From Sorlinia euscelidii (GTDB lineage: Bacteria > Pseudomonadota > Alphaproteobacteria > Acetobacterales > Acetobacteraceae): DNA of 64,000 nt. Positions 21,553 to 30,665 of this stretch are shown piece by piece. The position numbers and the translations under genes were made by a program. The stretch's first letter is position 1, and the number at the start of each line of letters is the position of its first letter. Location of the stretch: assembly GCF_036452155.1 (NCBI RefSeq), contig NZ_JAWJZY010000001.1. One strand, given 5' to 3'. The notes beneath the pieces are model-generated. The model was not told the DNA's origin, did not search any database, and worked only from the letters and a program-made list of their open reading frames with translations.

Positions 21553-23648
21553 GGGATGGCCACCATGCGCCCACGATCAGGCTTAATAGAGACGCGCTGC
21601 GGGCCGGATGTCTGTCTGACCTTCACGCCCGGGTCATGCGTCACGTGGAGCTCGAATTTTCCGCTATGCTGCGCCGATACGCCATTGGCAGCCAGCATCG
21701 ATTCCTGTAGCCCCGGCTGAGCAAACGCGGCCCCGGCTTTATCCGACCATTGCTTGAACGTGCTGCTCTGAAAAAAGGCTTGAAGTTGCCGGAAGGGCCA
21801 CATGAGCTTCTCGCCCAGCCAGCTGGCCCAGGCTGAAATCCAATGCCCGAGTGCCTGGAGATAAGGCTTGATTTTATCCCAGTGCTTCCACGCCTCGTAA
21901 CCCGCGATCACGGCCGTGGTCACGCCCAGGATCGCCCAGCCAATCGGGCCGATCGCAATAAGGAGGCCGGCCAATGCGCGGCCGACGACCGTGAGGATTG
22001 AGCGGAGCCCGAATAGCCGGAATAGCCAGCCCGCTGTCACTGCGTTGACCAGGCTTAATCCGGCCCGCAATGGGATCATGATTGCGCCAAGCGCACCTAA
22101 CCCGGCGGTCACGCCCAGCACCACGCCAACCACGCCCGTTATAGCGGACGCAAAACCGTGACGAGTTTTGTCGAGCCAATCGAAAGCGACGGTAACACCA
22201 TGTAGCACGCGCGTGGCGACATTGAGGACAGGCACGAAAGCCGCGCCGATGCGCCGCTCCAATTGACCTAACGAATCCTCGAAAGCCTGGACACGGATCA
22301 GCGTCGATTGCAGGCCGGTGTCAAAATCCTGGGAAATGATCTCGGGCGAGGCCGCACTGACTTTCTTTTTAATCGCTTCATATTGATCCAGATGCGTGAG
22401 GATCGCCTGCACAAAGGCGCGGTCCTGTTCATTATGGAAAAGGTCACCAAGCGCTTTGCGATCCTGCCCGCCACGCGTGATGCGATTGACCTGTTGAAGC
22501 ACAGCCTCAATCGGGTCCAGCCCTTTTTTACGGGCATTCTCTTCCACCCCGAAGAGATCAACGCCGTAATTTTCAAAGCGCTTCGCCGCAAAAGTCGAGG
22601 TGATGGACTGGATAAAGGCGCGCGTGTCCGTCGCCGCCTCGCCCTCCGTGCCTGTCGATTTGCGCACGACGGCAAGGGCCGCCGCCAGATCATTAACCCC
22701 GCTACGACCCTTCACACCGAGTTGTCCGGCCGATGCGGCCACTTGCGGGAAAAGCGGCGCGAGTGCTTCAAAGGGCAGGTCAGCCTGTTTGCCTGCGATC
22801 GCAATGGAGGCCAACGAGCCACTCAGATTTTTATCGTTAATGCCCAGATTTTCCTGAAGCGCGAAAGTCGTCTTGGCAACGGCTTCCGGCTGGGCATTAT
22901 AAGCGGTCGCGATACGGGCGACGGTGGGCAAAACCGCGTCCAGCTTTGCGCCTTCATAGCCTTCCCGGTTGAAGAATCCAGCAGCTCCCGCAAGGTCCGT
23001 GCTGCGCTGCCCGGTCTGCCGGGCGAGCGCATCAAGGCGCATACCGTATGACGTGATGAAGTCCTGATTGGCTTGGCCGTGAAGATCGAGCCCGATCCCG
23101 ATATGGGCGAGGTCATTATTATATTCCGCCGCCGCGTGCACCGGGGCGAGCACGCCGAACCCCGCTGCCGCTGCGCCGAAGGCGCTGCCAATACCTGCCT
23201 GCACGGCTTCGGAAAAGCCGCGTCCCGCGCCCACCACACCCCCTCCGTAACCGGCCACCCGGGTGCGAAGCCCGCCCATAAGACGTTCCACACGCCCGAT
23301 TTGCATCGTCGCGACTTCAGCCGCTTCAGTCGAGGCCGTCCCGATCTTCGTGATCTGTGTTGCCGCGACATTGGCGGCCTCTGCCGTCTCTGTCAGCGTG
23401 GCAGCAAGCCCCGATGCACCGCGCGCCGCGCTGCGTGTTTCAGTCTCGGTGCGGGTCAGTGTCTCATTAAGACGGTTTGTCGCCGCTGCGGCACGTTCAG
23501 CTGGCGCTGTCATGGCTTCAACCGTCTTGCCGTTGAGACGGCTCAAAGCTGTCTCGATACGTTCAAGAACGGCTTGGATACGCTCCAGCGCGCTCGATGA
23601 TCCGACATTAAAATCGAGCGCAAATTGGGCCTTAAGAGTGTCGCTCAT
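21549..23648 (-). CDS. Tail tape measure protein
   Basis: This 699-aa protein sets tail length. The N-terminal 130 residues are a coiled coil, the middle (residues 165-450) matches the phage tail tape measure domain, and strongly hydrophobic segments lie near 490-570. It corresponds to Mu gp42. At 699 aa it implies a tail somewhat longer than average for compact Mu-like phages. It overlaps the frameshift extension of the chaperone by 17 bases. Confidence 0.9.
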   Translation of the reverse strand: MSDTLKAQFALDFNVGSSSALERIQAVLERIETALSRLNGKTVEAMTAPAERAAAATNRLNETLTRTETETRSAARGASGLAATLTETAEAANVAATQITKIGTASTEAAEVATMQIGRVERLMGGLRTRVAGYGGGVVGAGRGFSEAVQAGIGSAFGAAAAGFGVLAPVHAAAEYNNDLAHIGIGLDLHGQANQDFITSYGMRLDALARQTGQRSTDLAGAAGFFNREGYEGAKLDAVLPTVARIATAYNAQPEAVAKTTFALQENLGINDKNLSGSLASIAIAGKQADLPFEALAPLFPQVAASAGQLGVKGRSGVNDLAAALAVVRKSTGTEGEAATDTRAFIQSITSTFAAKRFENYGVDLFGVEENARKKGLDPIEAVLQQVNRITRGGQDRKALGDLFHNEQDRAFVQAILTHLDQYEAIKKKVSAASPEIISQDFDTGLQSTLIRVQAFEDSLGQLERRIGAAFVPVLNVATRVLHGVTVAFDWLDKTRHGFASAITGVVGVVLGVTAGLGALGAIMIPLRAGLSLVNAVTAGWLFRLFGLRSILTVVGRALAGLLIAIGPIGWAILGVTTAVIAGYEAWKHWDKIKPYLQALGHWISAWASWLGEKLMWPFRQLQAFFQSSTFKQWSDKAGAAFAQPGLQESMLAANGVSAQHSGKFELHVTHDPGVKVRQTSGPQRVSIKPDRGRMVAIP

Positions 23649-24146
23649 TTAATGCCTCTTCCTGAGCCGCGCGTTGACGTTTAAGGACTTCACCCAAAGC
23701 CGTTGACCAGAACGCGAGCAGCTTCACGTCCATATCCAGCAGCGCATCCGGGCTGAAATGAAGCTGCTGCGCCAAAGCTGCTAGAATGACGGGCCAGTCT
23801 TCGGGCCATTCCCCAAAAAACGCTCAACCGATCCCGTCAATTTGAGGAAGTCCTCAGCATCGAGCGCATTCATCAACGCCTCCGCTTTCGGACCTGTATA
23901 ACCCGCAGACGCCGTCAGCATGATTTTGACGCGGTCCCCGGCGCCTGACGCGTTCAGCATCTCGACCATGTCGCGGCCCTTGATGCGTCCCATGGTGATG
24001 GATTTGATTTCATCCCCATCAGCCGTGAGACGGACAGGGTAGGCCAGCGTCACAGTTGTCGTGCCGTCACCATTGATGACGACGCCTGGCGCGACACCTC
24101 TGACATCTGATACCGACCCACCAATCTCGATATTTTCGACGGTCAT
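23632..24146 (-). CDS. Tail assembly chaperone, -1 frameshift product
   Basis: Near the end of the gp41 frame the mRNA reads U UUU UUG (23820 down to 23814), a classic -1 slippery heptamer. Slipping back one base continues as FFGEWPEDWPVILAALAQQL and runs about 60 codons to a stop at 23632-23634. The extension has the WPEDWP...L.FW pattern of GpE-type chaperone tails. No independent start is present for this segment, supporting translation by frameshift, as known in many long-tailed phages. Confidence 0.8.
23781..24146 (-). CDS. Tail assembly chaperone, zero-frame product (Mu gp41)
   Basis: This protein of about 121 aa belongs to the Mu gp41 tail-assembly chaperone family, which coats the tape measure before tube assembly. 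Met at 24146 (MTVENIEIGG) gives the ATGA overlap with the tube gene, although the frame opens at 24191. The frame stops at 23781 shortly after a slippery site (see the frameshift product). Confidence 0.82.
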   Translation of the reverse strand: MTVENIEIGGSVSDVRGVAPGVVINGDGTTTVTLAYPVRLTADGDEIKSITMGRIKGRDMVEMLNASGAGDRVKIMLTASAGYTGPKAEALMNALDAEDFLKLTGSVERFLGNGPKTGPSF

Positions 24147-24502
24147 TTCAAAATCTCCTGATAAGTTCCTGCATTCCACGTCACGGGGCATTTGCCGCCC
24201 TCATCTGTCATGGTGGGTTTGTCCAAAATGAAGGCGTCGGGCATGACCCATGCCTGTCCGGTCAAGGTTTGCACCTGGAGCTCACCGACGCTGTCCGTGT
24301 CGAAAGCGTCGAGCGACATGCCTTCATTAAGAATGACGGTGGCTTTGACCTCACCGGCCGAAAACGTCTGGTAACGCTGCACGCTGGTGCCGGTCACCTG
24401 CGTCTTATTACTCATGCCCGGCAGCTTGATTGAGGATCCCGCGACGCACTCATAATATTTCCCGCGCCACCAGATTTTGAGAATTCCGATACTCTGCGCC
24501 AT
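24143..24502 (-). CDS. Tail tube protein, Mu gp40 (gpM)
   Basis: This 119-aa protein (start Met at 24502, MAQSIGILKIWW) matches the Mu tail tube family. It forms the inner tube of the contractile tail. It follows the sheath gene by 1 base and overlaps the chaperone gene. Confidence 0.87.
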   Translation of the reverse strand: MAQSIGILKIWWRGKYYECVAGSSIKLPGMSNKTQVTGTSVQRYQTFSAGEVKATVILNEGMSLDAFDTDSVGELQVQTLTGQAWVMPDAFILDKPTMTDEGGKCPVTWNAGTYQEILK

Positions 24503-24503
24503 T

Positions 24504-25997
24504 TTACACCTGTAACTGAAGGGAGTTGGCAATCACCATCAGGCTGCCCATGATCTGCACGGGCAGCCGCGCATTGACGCGATTACGGTCAGTGCGATCC
24601 CGCTCGAATGTCGCCTGAGCGGACAGCGTCGCCGTGTTATCGAGCCAACCCATCTGACCCTCATAAATCACGCTTTGCCCGATCCATGAAAGCTTCAGCG
24701 TTTTGGGTGTCACGACATTATTTCCGCCACTATTGGCGACAGGTGATCCATCATCAGCAAGCTTGGCGCGCGGATAGGTGCTGGTCACGTAAATATTCCA
24801 TGCATAGCGCACGCGCGTCGCTGTCTTCGGGACCATGATATCACGCCAGCCCGAGGTGAGATTACCTGACCCATCCCGCTGCTTGGTCGTGACCACCCGC
24901 TCAAGCTGCACCGCACCATCCTGCGCGACATTGAAGCTGCTCATCCCCGACTGCAGCAGGATATTACGCATCGCATCCGAATAGCGATCCGCATCATCCG
25001 GCGCGCGCCCTGCCAATGACGTCAAAGCCAACGTGTGTAATTGCCGTGCCGGGTCCGCATTCAGCGACGTGGCCGCCACGGCACAAAGGGACGCGGCGGC
25101 CTCCCATGGCGCAAAGCGGGCCTTCTGTGCAGGCAGGATTGTGAGATGCTCGGAGTTCAATTGACCGGCCAAAGCCAGGGCTTCGCCATAGGTCGCGCGC
25201 ATACTTATATATATGTGCGTGTCGAGTTTGATCATCGCATTATAGCGGCGCGCGGCTTCCTCCGTGAGGGCAGCAAGCGTTGATTCCTCAGCGGCAATCC
25301 ATGCCATATCCGTGTACCATGTCTCCGCCACGACATTGAGCGCAGGCGCGATGTCGGGCATGCCCGTGCCCTGTGCCGTCTGCGTAATGGTCATGAGCAC
25401 GCCTGTGACGCCGTCGCCATATTGCTGCCCGATACGCACGTCGATGTCGCGCGTCCAGGCACCGCGATCAACTGAAGTCAGGACAAGGGATGAAGCCGAC
25501 TTATCGAGACGCGCCGTTACACCGCATCGCCCGGTGAAATCACCGGCCTGCCAGGCATCAAAAAGTGCCGCGCTGAGATCGGCCGCGCCTGCGCCCTTTT
25601 TGATGGAAGCCGCAAACCGCCGTCCGCACACCTCAATTGCAAGTGTGCCCCGCGCCATGGCGGTGCCTGTCGGCTTGATCGACCACTCCGTTGGCGTTGC
25701 ATCCTGCGTTGTTGCGACGAGGATCATGTCGGCTGCGGTATAAGGTGCATCCGCCGTAAATGTCGCGACCATCTGGGCTGCTGCGGAGCCCGAACCCGCA
25801 AGGCGCGAAGCTTCCGACCCCGTGATATTCGGATAGACGCGCAACGCCTCTCCCTGCCCAGCCGCACTCAGCACGCCGATCAGCAGGGCGCGCAGGGGCA
25901 TGGCCTGGACGTTCGCGCCGGAATTCTGCGTGACGACTTCCGTGTAACTGCCTGGCACGGCGTAGGTGGAGGGAACTTCGGTAAAATCCACACTCAT
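24504..25997 (-). CDS. Tail sheath protein, Mu gp39 (gpL)
   Basis: This 497-aa protein is a contractile sheath subunit of the Mu gpL family. The N-terminus (EVPSTYAVPGSYTEV) and the C-terminal domain (WIGQSVIYEGQMGWLDNTAT and after) are typical. The presence of sheath and tube shows a myovirus-type tail, as in Mu, rather than the siphovirus tail of B3 or D3112. Confidence 0.92.
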   Translation of the reverse strand: MSVDFTEVPSTYAVPGSYTEVVTQNSGANVQAMPLRALLIGVLSAAGQGEALRVYPNITGSEASRLAGSGSAAAQMVATFTADAPYTAADMILVATTQDATPTEWSIKPTGTAMARGTLAIEVCGRRFAASIKKGAGAADLSAALFDAWQAGDFTGRCGVTARLDKSASSLVLTSVDRGAWTRDIDVRIGQQYGDGVTGVLMTITQTAQGTGMPDIAPALNVVAETWYTDMAWIAAEESTLAALTEEAARRYNAMIKLDTHIYISMRATYGEALALAGQLNSEHLTILPAQKARFAPWEAAASLCAVAATSLNADPARQLHTLALTSLAGRAPDDADRYSDAMRNILLQSGMSSFNVAQDGAVQLERVVTTKQRDGSGNLTSGWRDIMVPKTATRVRYAWNIYVTSTYPRAKLADDGSPVANSGGNNVVTPKTLKLSWIGQSVIYEGQMGWLDNTATLSAQATFERDRTDRNRVNARLPVQIMGSLMVIANSLQLQV

Positions 25998-26200
25998 GCG
26001 CCCGCTCCCTTTCTTACGGCAATCGCCGTCGTCTCCGGCACGCGCGGCATTTTTCCGGCAGGTTCGGCAGGGGCGATATCGCCATTGGCGAGCAAAGCCG
26101 ACCAGAAGCGATTACCGGGGTCGATTTCAAAAGGCTCCGGGCCGCATGTCCGGCCTCTCACATCTTTGATGACGCGACCGTTCGAGACGGTGACAAGCAT
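25994..26200 (-). CDS. DUF2635 protein, Mu gp38
   Basis: This 68-aa protein is of the DUF2635 (Mu gp38) family. It lies directly before the sheath with a 4-base overlap, as in Mu. The function is unknown. Confidence 0.8.
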   Translation of the reverse strand: MLVTVSNGRVIKDVRGRTCGPEPFEIDPGNRFWSALLANGDIAPAEPAGKMPRVPETTAIAVRKGAGA

Positions 26201-26204
26201 CGTT

Positions 26205-26816
26205 TTACTCCTTTCGGATTTTCACAGTTTCTTCGGCGGTTTCGGCGGCGACCAACCATGTTTCGCGCAGGCGTAAAAACGCGGGGAGCGCTTCAGACAA
26301 AGTGACGTCATCCAACGCCACATCGCGTAATTCAATGGAGAGCCCAGCGAAAGCGGTGCGGTCGTCCAGCCAGTCGAGCCCGGCCGGGGCATCAACTTCA
26401 CGCACATGCAGCGTGCCAATCGGGTCGATTTGCCGCCCATGTAGCATCGCGACAGCCATGGCCGTCATGCCAAGGATGCCCACACCCCAACGATCGGTGG
26501 AACCGAGATAAAGATGCTCGACCGAGTTATGATGGACGAGGAGAAAGACAGGGAAACTCAACGTCCCACGATAAACGGGTCCGGTATCTCGGGAGGGCCT
26601 CCAACCAGCCCAACTCAAGGCGATGGCGGGGCAGGCCCCAAGCATCTTGTCCCATACACCCTTCGTCGGCGAAGGCGGCATGACGAAATGCCGAAATGCC
26701 TGCTCCGGGAACGCCTCTTTCAGCTTGTCCTGTACGCCGAGAAAAGCCGCCCGCAGCACGTCGCCCTCAAGCAGCGCGTCGGGATACTGGTCGTCAGTAT
26801 ATTGGCGACTCACCAT
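26205..26816 (-). CDS. Head-tail connection protein, Mu gp37
   Basis: This 203-aa protein belongs to the Mu gp37 (DUF1834) family. It overlaps gp36 by 7 bases in the conserved Mu order 36-37-38. It probably acts in the neck or tail terminator. Confidence 0.82.
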   Translation of the reverse strand: MVSRQYTDDQYPDALLEGDVLRAAFLGVQDKLKEAFPEQAFRHFVMPPSPTKGVWDKMLGACPAIALSWAGWRPSRDTGPVYRGTLSFPVFLLVHHNSVEHLYLGSTDRWGVGILGMTAMAVAMLHGRQIDPIGTLHVREVDAPAGLDWLDDRTAFAGLSIELRDVALDDVTLSEALPAFLRLRETWLVAAETAEETVKIRKE

Positions 26817-27235
26817 AATCCCGTCCCCTGCATGCTACGTGGGCGCGTTTGGATGCGGGACCAGGTTTCCGAGCGCTCATTAATGAGGCTCGCATCCAGC
26901 GTGGCTTTCCCGCTCGCAACGTCGGTCAGCCAGGCCAGCGCATCTTTACGTCCCGCCCTGATCTGCTCTGATGGTTCCCGGTCATTACCCTGGCAAAGGT
27001 CATAGCGGGCAATCGCACAAACCGCCCTCGTCACAGCCAGGTGAATTGGATGAAGCGGCAGCTGATAGCGACGCTGGAGATAGGTCTCGACGAGCTCCGA
27101 CGCTTCTTCAAGCGCCCGATTGATGCGCGCGACATTCATGACGTCGCGGTCATCATTCAATGTTCGCGTGACATCAATCAACTCGCGCTCACCATAGCGG
27201 TCGATCATATCCTGGAGGTTGGCGTAGGCCATCAA
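26810..27235 (-). CDS. Head-tail connector, Mu gp36 (DUF1320)
   Basis: This 141-aa protein is of the DUF1320 family (YANLQDMIDRYGERELIDVT at the N-terminus), similar to head-completion connectors. It is coupled by ATGA to gp35. Confidence 0.87.
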   Translation of the reverse strand: MMAYANLQDMIDRYGERELIDVTRTLNDDRDVMNVARINRALEEASELVETYLQRRYQLPLHPIHLAVTRAVCAIARYDLCQGNDREPSEQIRAGRKDALAWLTDVASGKATLDASLINERSETWSRIQTRPRSMQGTGLW

Positions 27236-27588
27236 CCGACCTCGACGATCTCGAGTTGAGGCTCGTGCCGTAATGCTGTCAGCGTCGCGGGCGCCAGGGC
27301 TCCGGCGGGATAGACACGCACCGCGTCATGCGCGATCCCCGCACGACGGAAGCCGGGATCGCGGCAGATCACCAGCACATCGCCCTGCTGAAGCATAAGG
27401 CCGTGCCCGTTCGAGGTGACGCGCACCTGGGTCACATGACGGAGATCCGTTGCCGCTGCCGTTTCCGGCGGAGCTGCATTCAAATGCGCATCCTTGAGCA
27501 TTTGATCACCGTCGTCAGTTTCAGGCGGCGCGTCGAGCAGATGGTCAAGCTTGTCCATTTGATCGGCACGCCCAATTTTCTTCGCCAT
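27232..27588 (-). CDS. Mu gp35-like protein
   Basis: This 118-aa protein has a charged N-terminal half and a small C-terminal domain rich in Gly and Val. It holds the position of Mu gp35 between capsid and gp36. The assignment is mainly by position. Confidence 0.65.
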   Translation of the reverse strand: MAKKIGRADQMDKLDHLLDAPPETDDGDQMLKDAHLNAAPPETAAATDLRHVTQVRVTSNGHGLMLQQGDVLVICRDPGFRRAGIAHDAVRVYPAGALAPATLTALRHEPQLEIVEVG

Positions 27589-27589
27589 A

Positions 27590-28537
27590 TCAGCCCCCTA
27601 CTTTTTGGCTGAGGCGCGGTGCGACCAGGAGTTTCGCTGCCCCCTTCCACGTGTTGGAGGACGGAATGAAAGTGCCGTCGGGCGCTCTTTCAGGGTTGAA
27701 CTCCCCGTTGATCAGCCGCCGCGCAGCGCCTTCAAGGTTGTTGGGCACAACCATAAGGTCAGGCCGGATGCCATAGGGCGATCCGTCGCGGCGGCGTTGA
27801 GACGCCATGGCCGCCAATGCGTCCTCGAAACTCGTGCCATTAAGCGGCCGCGTCGAGCGATAGGCAAACTGATACATGCCCAGCCCGGCCGCGCACCGGC
27901 CGTCAACGCCCCAGATGAAATGATTGCCGTAAAAGACATTGCCGTCCGTCAGCTGCGTTTTGGGTGTGACCTTGAAAGGTCGACGCGGCTGGAAAATGAG
28001 CGGCTTCAGTGGCTGCGTGGTGCAGAAGAGATACCAGGCTGGCCCCTCCCCCTCATCTGATTTCGGCTTGCCGATATTTGAATATGGGACAGAGCTGCCA
28101 TCCTCGGCGCTCGTCTGATGATCAGTATCAAAAAAATACTGCCCATCCATCCCCTTCGTGGAAGTGCCGGTTTCAAGCGCCTCGTAAACCAGCTTGTCAG
28201 GCAGGTCAGCCGCATTCTGCGCCAATTGCTGAACGGCAGGCATCAAGAGACCGAATTGCTCATCCTCTAAATCTTCTCGGGAGATTGAGATTGTTTCCTC
28301 AAACGTTTTGTTACGTATACGAAACGCATCCGCTTTCAAACGATGAATGACACGGTCGCCAACCCATTCCCTTAGACCCGGCAATTCGGCCAGGCGCGGA
28401 TAGAAATTCTCGCCCGATGTCGAAGGGACAGTAAGCGAAAACTGCGTATAAGTCGGCTCAACCGTCTTGAGCTGTTGAGCAAACGCCATGCTGAGCTTCG
28501 TCGACAAGGCGTTGATGTTGCCGATATTGATTTCCAT
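27590..28537 (-). CDS. Major capsid protein, Mu gpT
   Basis: This 315-aa protein matches the Mu-like major head subunit family (gp34). Typical segments are near residues 65-95 (IRNKTFEETISISREDLEDE) and 250-275 (RDGSPYGIRPDLMVVPNNLE). The length is normal for the family. It lies 12 bases after the decoration-like gene. Confidence 0.92.
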   Translation of the reverse strand: MEINIGNINALSTKLSMAFAQQLKTVEPTYTQFSLTVPSTSGENFYPRLAELPGLREWVGDRVIHRLKADAFRIRNKTFEETISISREDLEDEQFGLLMPAVQQLAQNAADLPDKLVYEALETGTSTKGMDGQYFFDTDHQTSAEDGSSVPYSNIGKPKSDEGEGPAWYLFCTTQPLKPLIFQPRRPFKVTPKTQLTDGNVFYGNHFIWGVDGRCAAGLGMYQFAYRSTRPLNGTSFEDALAAMASQRRRDGSPYGIRPDLMVVPNNLEGAARRLINGEFNPERAPDGTFIPSSNTWKGAAKLLVAPRLSQKVGG

Positions 28538-28549
28538 GATCTTTCTACC

Positions 28550-28966
28550 TCAGCCCACGGTCACAAAAGGCGTGCCGTCAATTTCGATCCCGGCCAGACT
28601 ACCGACGCGCAGCCGCTTCCCGTCACTGCCGGTCTCAGTGAGGGTGACAGTCTCATCGTCGATCGCGTAAACCGGCTTGCCGACATCCGTCCAACTCGGC
28701 TTGGTATCGAAAGGCAGTGCAAAACATGCCTTCATGCAATCGACGTAGCCGGGATCGCGGTCGGATTGCTGATGACGCGCGATCCCGGCGACCGCCACGA
28801 TCACGGATGCGCTATCCTTGGCACCGGCCGGGACGATGTGCCCGTCCTGACAGACAGCGCAGATCGCATGCCGGTAAACGATATGGCCGGGCGCGACCGT
28901 AAAGCCGAATTGCGGGGAAAGCGCGCCATGCTTCTCGTCAATGACGCGGTCATTTTTAAGCGCCAT
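28550..28966 (-). CDS. Putative head decoration protein
   Basis: This 138-aa protein (start Met at 28966, overlapping the protease gene) lies between protease/scaffold and capsid. It carries several Cys and His residues near residues 25-40 and 80. Position suggests a capsid cement or stabilising protein as in other Mu-like phages. I do not recognise the family with certainty. Confidence 0.6.
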   Translation of the reverse strand: MALKNDRVIDEKHGALSPQFGFTVAPGHIVYRHAICAVCQDGHIVPAGAKDSASVIVAVAGIARHQQSDRDPGYVDCMKACFALPFDTKPSWTDVGKPVYAIDDETVTLTETGSDGKRLRVGSLAGIEIDGTPFVTVG

Positions 28967-29480
28967 GGCTCTGGCCCCCTTTCTCAGTCTGAAGGCCAAG
29001 GGCGGCGTCCATTTTAGTGAAGAGCGCATTGCTCTCGCCCGTCACGGCTGGACGTGCCGCATGCAGGCCGGTGACGTCACGCGGAACATCGGGCAGCGCA
29101 CCGACGAGTTTCTCAGCAAGCTCGGGTCGCTGCATGTGAACGGAGATGAACTCCTCAATCATCTCTTTCGGGATGACCTTCTCGCGTCCCATGCGCTCCA
29201 CGAACTGCTGCGCGGCTGCTTTTTTATTGGCGGTTTCCAAAGCAGCGATCTGCGACTTGAGTGTCGCAATCTGCTGCGTGGCTGTTTCCTGCCCGGAAAC
29301 ACGCGCCCGTAGAGCGTGCAGAACGACATTTTCCTCAGCGTCATCGGCGACGCCCGCAAGAGTGGCCAATTTTTTGAGGCTTTGCTGGGCCGCGTGAGCA
29401 GACGTCAATGCGGAACGCACAGCGTCCTCATTGGCATCGCCATCCAGGCTCAACAGGCTTCGAATTTCGTCGAGGTCCAT
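28956..29480 (-). CDS. Nested scaffold protein, Mu gpZ-like
   Basis: An in-frame ATG at 29480 (Met158 of the protease, MDLDEIRSLLSLDG) is preceded by AGGAG at suitable spacing. In Mu the scaffold Z is made from such an internal start in the protease gene. The nested product would be 174 aa, mostly helical. Its expression is inferred from the ribosome binding site and the Mu precedent. Confidence 0.65.
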   Translation of the reverse strand: MDLDEIRSLLSLDGDANEDAVRSALTSAHAAQQSLKKLATLAGVADDAEENVVLHALRARVSGQETATQQIATLKSQIAALETANKKAAAQQFVERMGREKVIPKEMIEEFISVHMQRPELAEKLVGALPDVPRDVTGLHAARPAVTGESNALFTKMDAALGLQTEKGGQSHGA

Positions 29481-29951
29481 CCTCGGCTCCTGTGCTTGAG
29501 AGTGATGAAGGTGACTAAGGGGAAGGTTGGGCATATTGGTGAGGCTGGCGCGGGCAATCGTCAGCACATGACCGGCCTTGTCTGTCTGAATGACGGGCGA
29601 CACGCCGCGATAAGCGCGCTCATCGAGCAGTGCCTTGCCCCGCGCATTCCAGCTCGCATGACCCCAGACGCCGTCACTGCGCGCTTCAAGCTGATCAATC
29701 CATCCAATTGCTGGTGCAGGACGGCCTTGCGGGGCTGCGAGGTCGGTCGCATGATTCTCGTCAATGACGAGTTTGCCCTGGGCACGCGCCAGGGAAGCTT
29801 TGATCAGAGCAGTCGCATCCGTGACGCGATACGGCCCCCGACCATCCCGGCCGCTGAACACGCCGCCGGGAAGCAAATGAATCCATTCGATCCGTTCACT
29901 CGGCTCATCTGGCAATTGCGTGGCACAACAAATGAGGTCATCATGTTTCAT
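28956..29951 (-). CDS. Prohead protease, Mu gpI, with fused scaffold
   Basis: This 331-aa protein has an N-terminal Mu I protease domain (residues 1-150; VIDENHATD and GWIDQLEARSDGVWG are typical) and a C-terminal scaffold region of coiled coil (200-260). The protease cleaves scaffold during capsid maturation. A good hairpin terminator candidate lies upstream at 30024-30066. Confidence 0.9.
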   Translation of the reverse strand: MKHDDLICCATQLPDEPSERIEWIHLLPGGVFSGRDGRGPYRVTDATALIKASLARAQGKLVIDENHATDLAAPQGRPAPAIGWIDQLEARSDGVWGHASWNARGKALLDERAYRGVSPVIQTDKAGHVLTIARASLTNMPNLPLSHLHHSQAQEPRMDLDEIRSLLSLDGDANEDAVRSALTSAHAAQQSLKKLATLAGVADDAEENVVLHALRARVSGQETATQQIATLKSQIAALETANKKAAAQQFVERMGREKVIPKEMIEEFISVHMQRPELAEKLVGALPDVPRDVTGLHAARPAVTGESNALFTKMDAALGLQTEKGGQSHGA

Positions 29952-30023
29952 GCCTCCTTTATGCCGGGTTCCCCCCGCCGCAATCAGGCTGCATGTTTTC
30001 GACTCTCATATTTGCCCGTAGAC

Positions 30024-30066
30024 GCAAAAAAAGGTGTCGGGGGCTACATTCCCCCAAAGACACCTT
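30024..30066 (-). terminator. Hairpin terminator between gpG and gpI
   Basis: On the minus strand AAGGTGTC, TTT, GGGGG, a 7-base loop, CCCCC and GACACCTT form a stable hairpin followed by a T-run (TTTTTTTGCG, partly inside the stem). It has the form of an intrinsic terminator. Because it lies between two late head genes read in the same direction, it could act as an attenuator. Confidence 0.7.
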
Positions 30067-30122
30067 AAAAACGCATGTAGACCCGTTTTATTTCGTTTTA
30101 GAGCTGTATTAGAATTGAGTGT

Positions 30123-30647
30123 TCACTGACCGCCGCGCATTGCGCGGCTGAGATAGTCGTGAAGCTCATCCATCAGCACCTCTTTATCCGCATCCGTGAA
30201 GCCAAGATAAGGCCGCGCCGGAATGGTGACCTTCTTCATCTTATAAAGCTTCCCACCCATCTTAAAGGTGAGTGCCTTGGCGCTCTTCGGCCGGATGGTG
30301 CCACCGAGCTGATGGATGCGTGCATAAATCTTATTCGACCCCCAGACCAGGCGATGACGATGTATCTGTGATGTCAGACTGCCAATCAGCCCGGATGACA
30401 CATTCCCGCGCCCGATCAGAATGGACGGGCCACGTTTCGTTTTGGCGTATTCAGGATGAAGTGGCGCGTAACTGGCCCACCGCTTTCCCGCCGGGTCCAG
30501 TCCTGCCCGCATACGCTCTTTCGTTGACTCGATAATCTCAAGACCCAGCGCTCCGAGAACGCCTCGTGCATTCTGCTTCAGCGCGCCGATCGCACGCAGC
30601 GCGTCCTGCATGGGCTGAGTGGTGCCGGAAATGTGGATGCCTGTCAT
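30123..30647 (-). CDS. Virion morphogenesis protein, Mu gpG
   Basis: This protein of about 174 aa matches the phage virion morphogenesis family (Mu gp31, gpG), which acts in tail completion and head-tail joining. The segment GLDPAGKRWASYAPLHPEY is typical. Met at 30647 is preferred over 30662. Confidence 0.85.
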   Translation of the reverse strand: MTGIHISGTTQPMQDALRAIGALKQNARGVLGALGLEIIESTKERMRAGLDPAGKRWASYAPLHPEYAKTKRGPSILIGRGNVSSGLIGSLTSQIHRHRLVWGSNKIYARIHQLGGTIRPKSAKALTFKMGGKLYKMKKVTIPARPYLGFTDADKEVLMDELHDYLSRAMRGGQ

Positions 30648-30665
30648 AATTCCCATCCTCATAAA

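Noticed and set aside
27541..27570. Shared stretch between the gp35-like gene and the ParB-like gene (near 47400)
   Set aside because: About 22 of 24 bases match, but no longer homology or structure supports more than chance or codon similarity.
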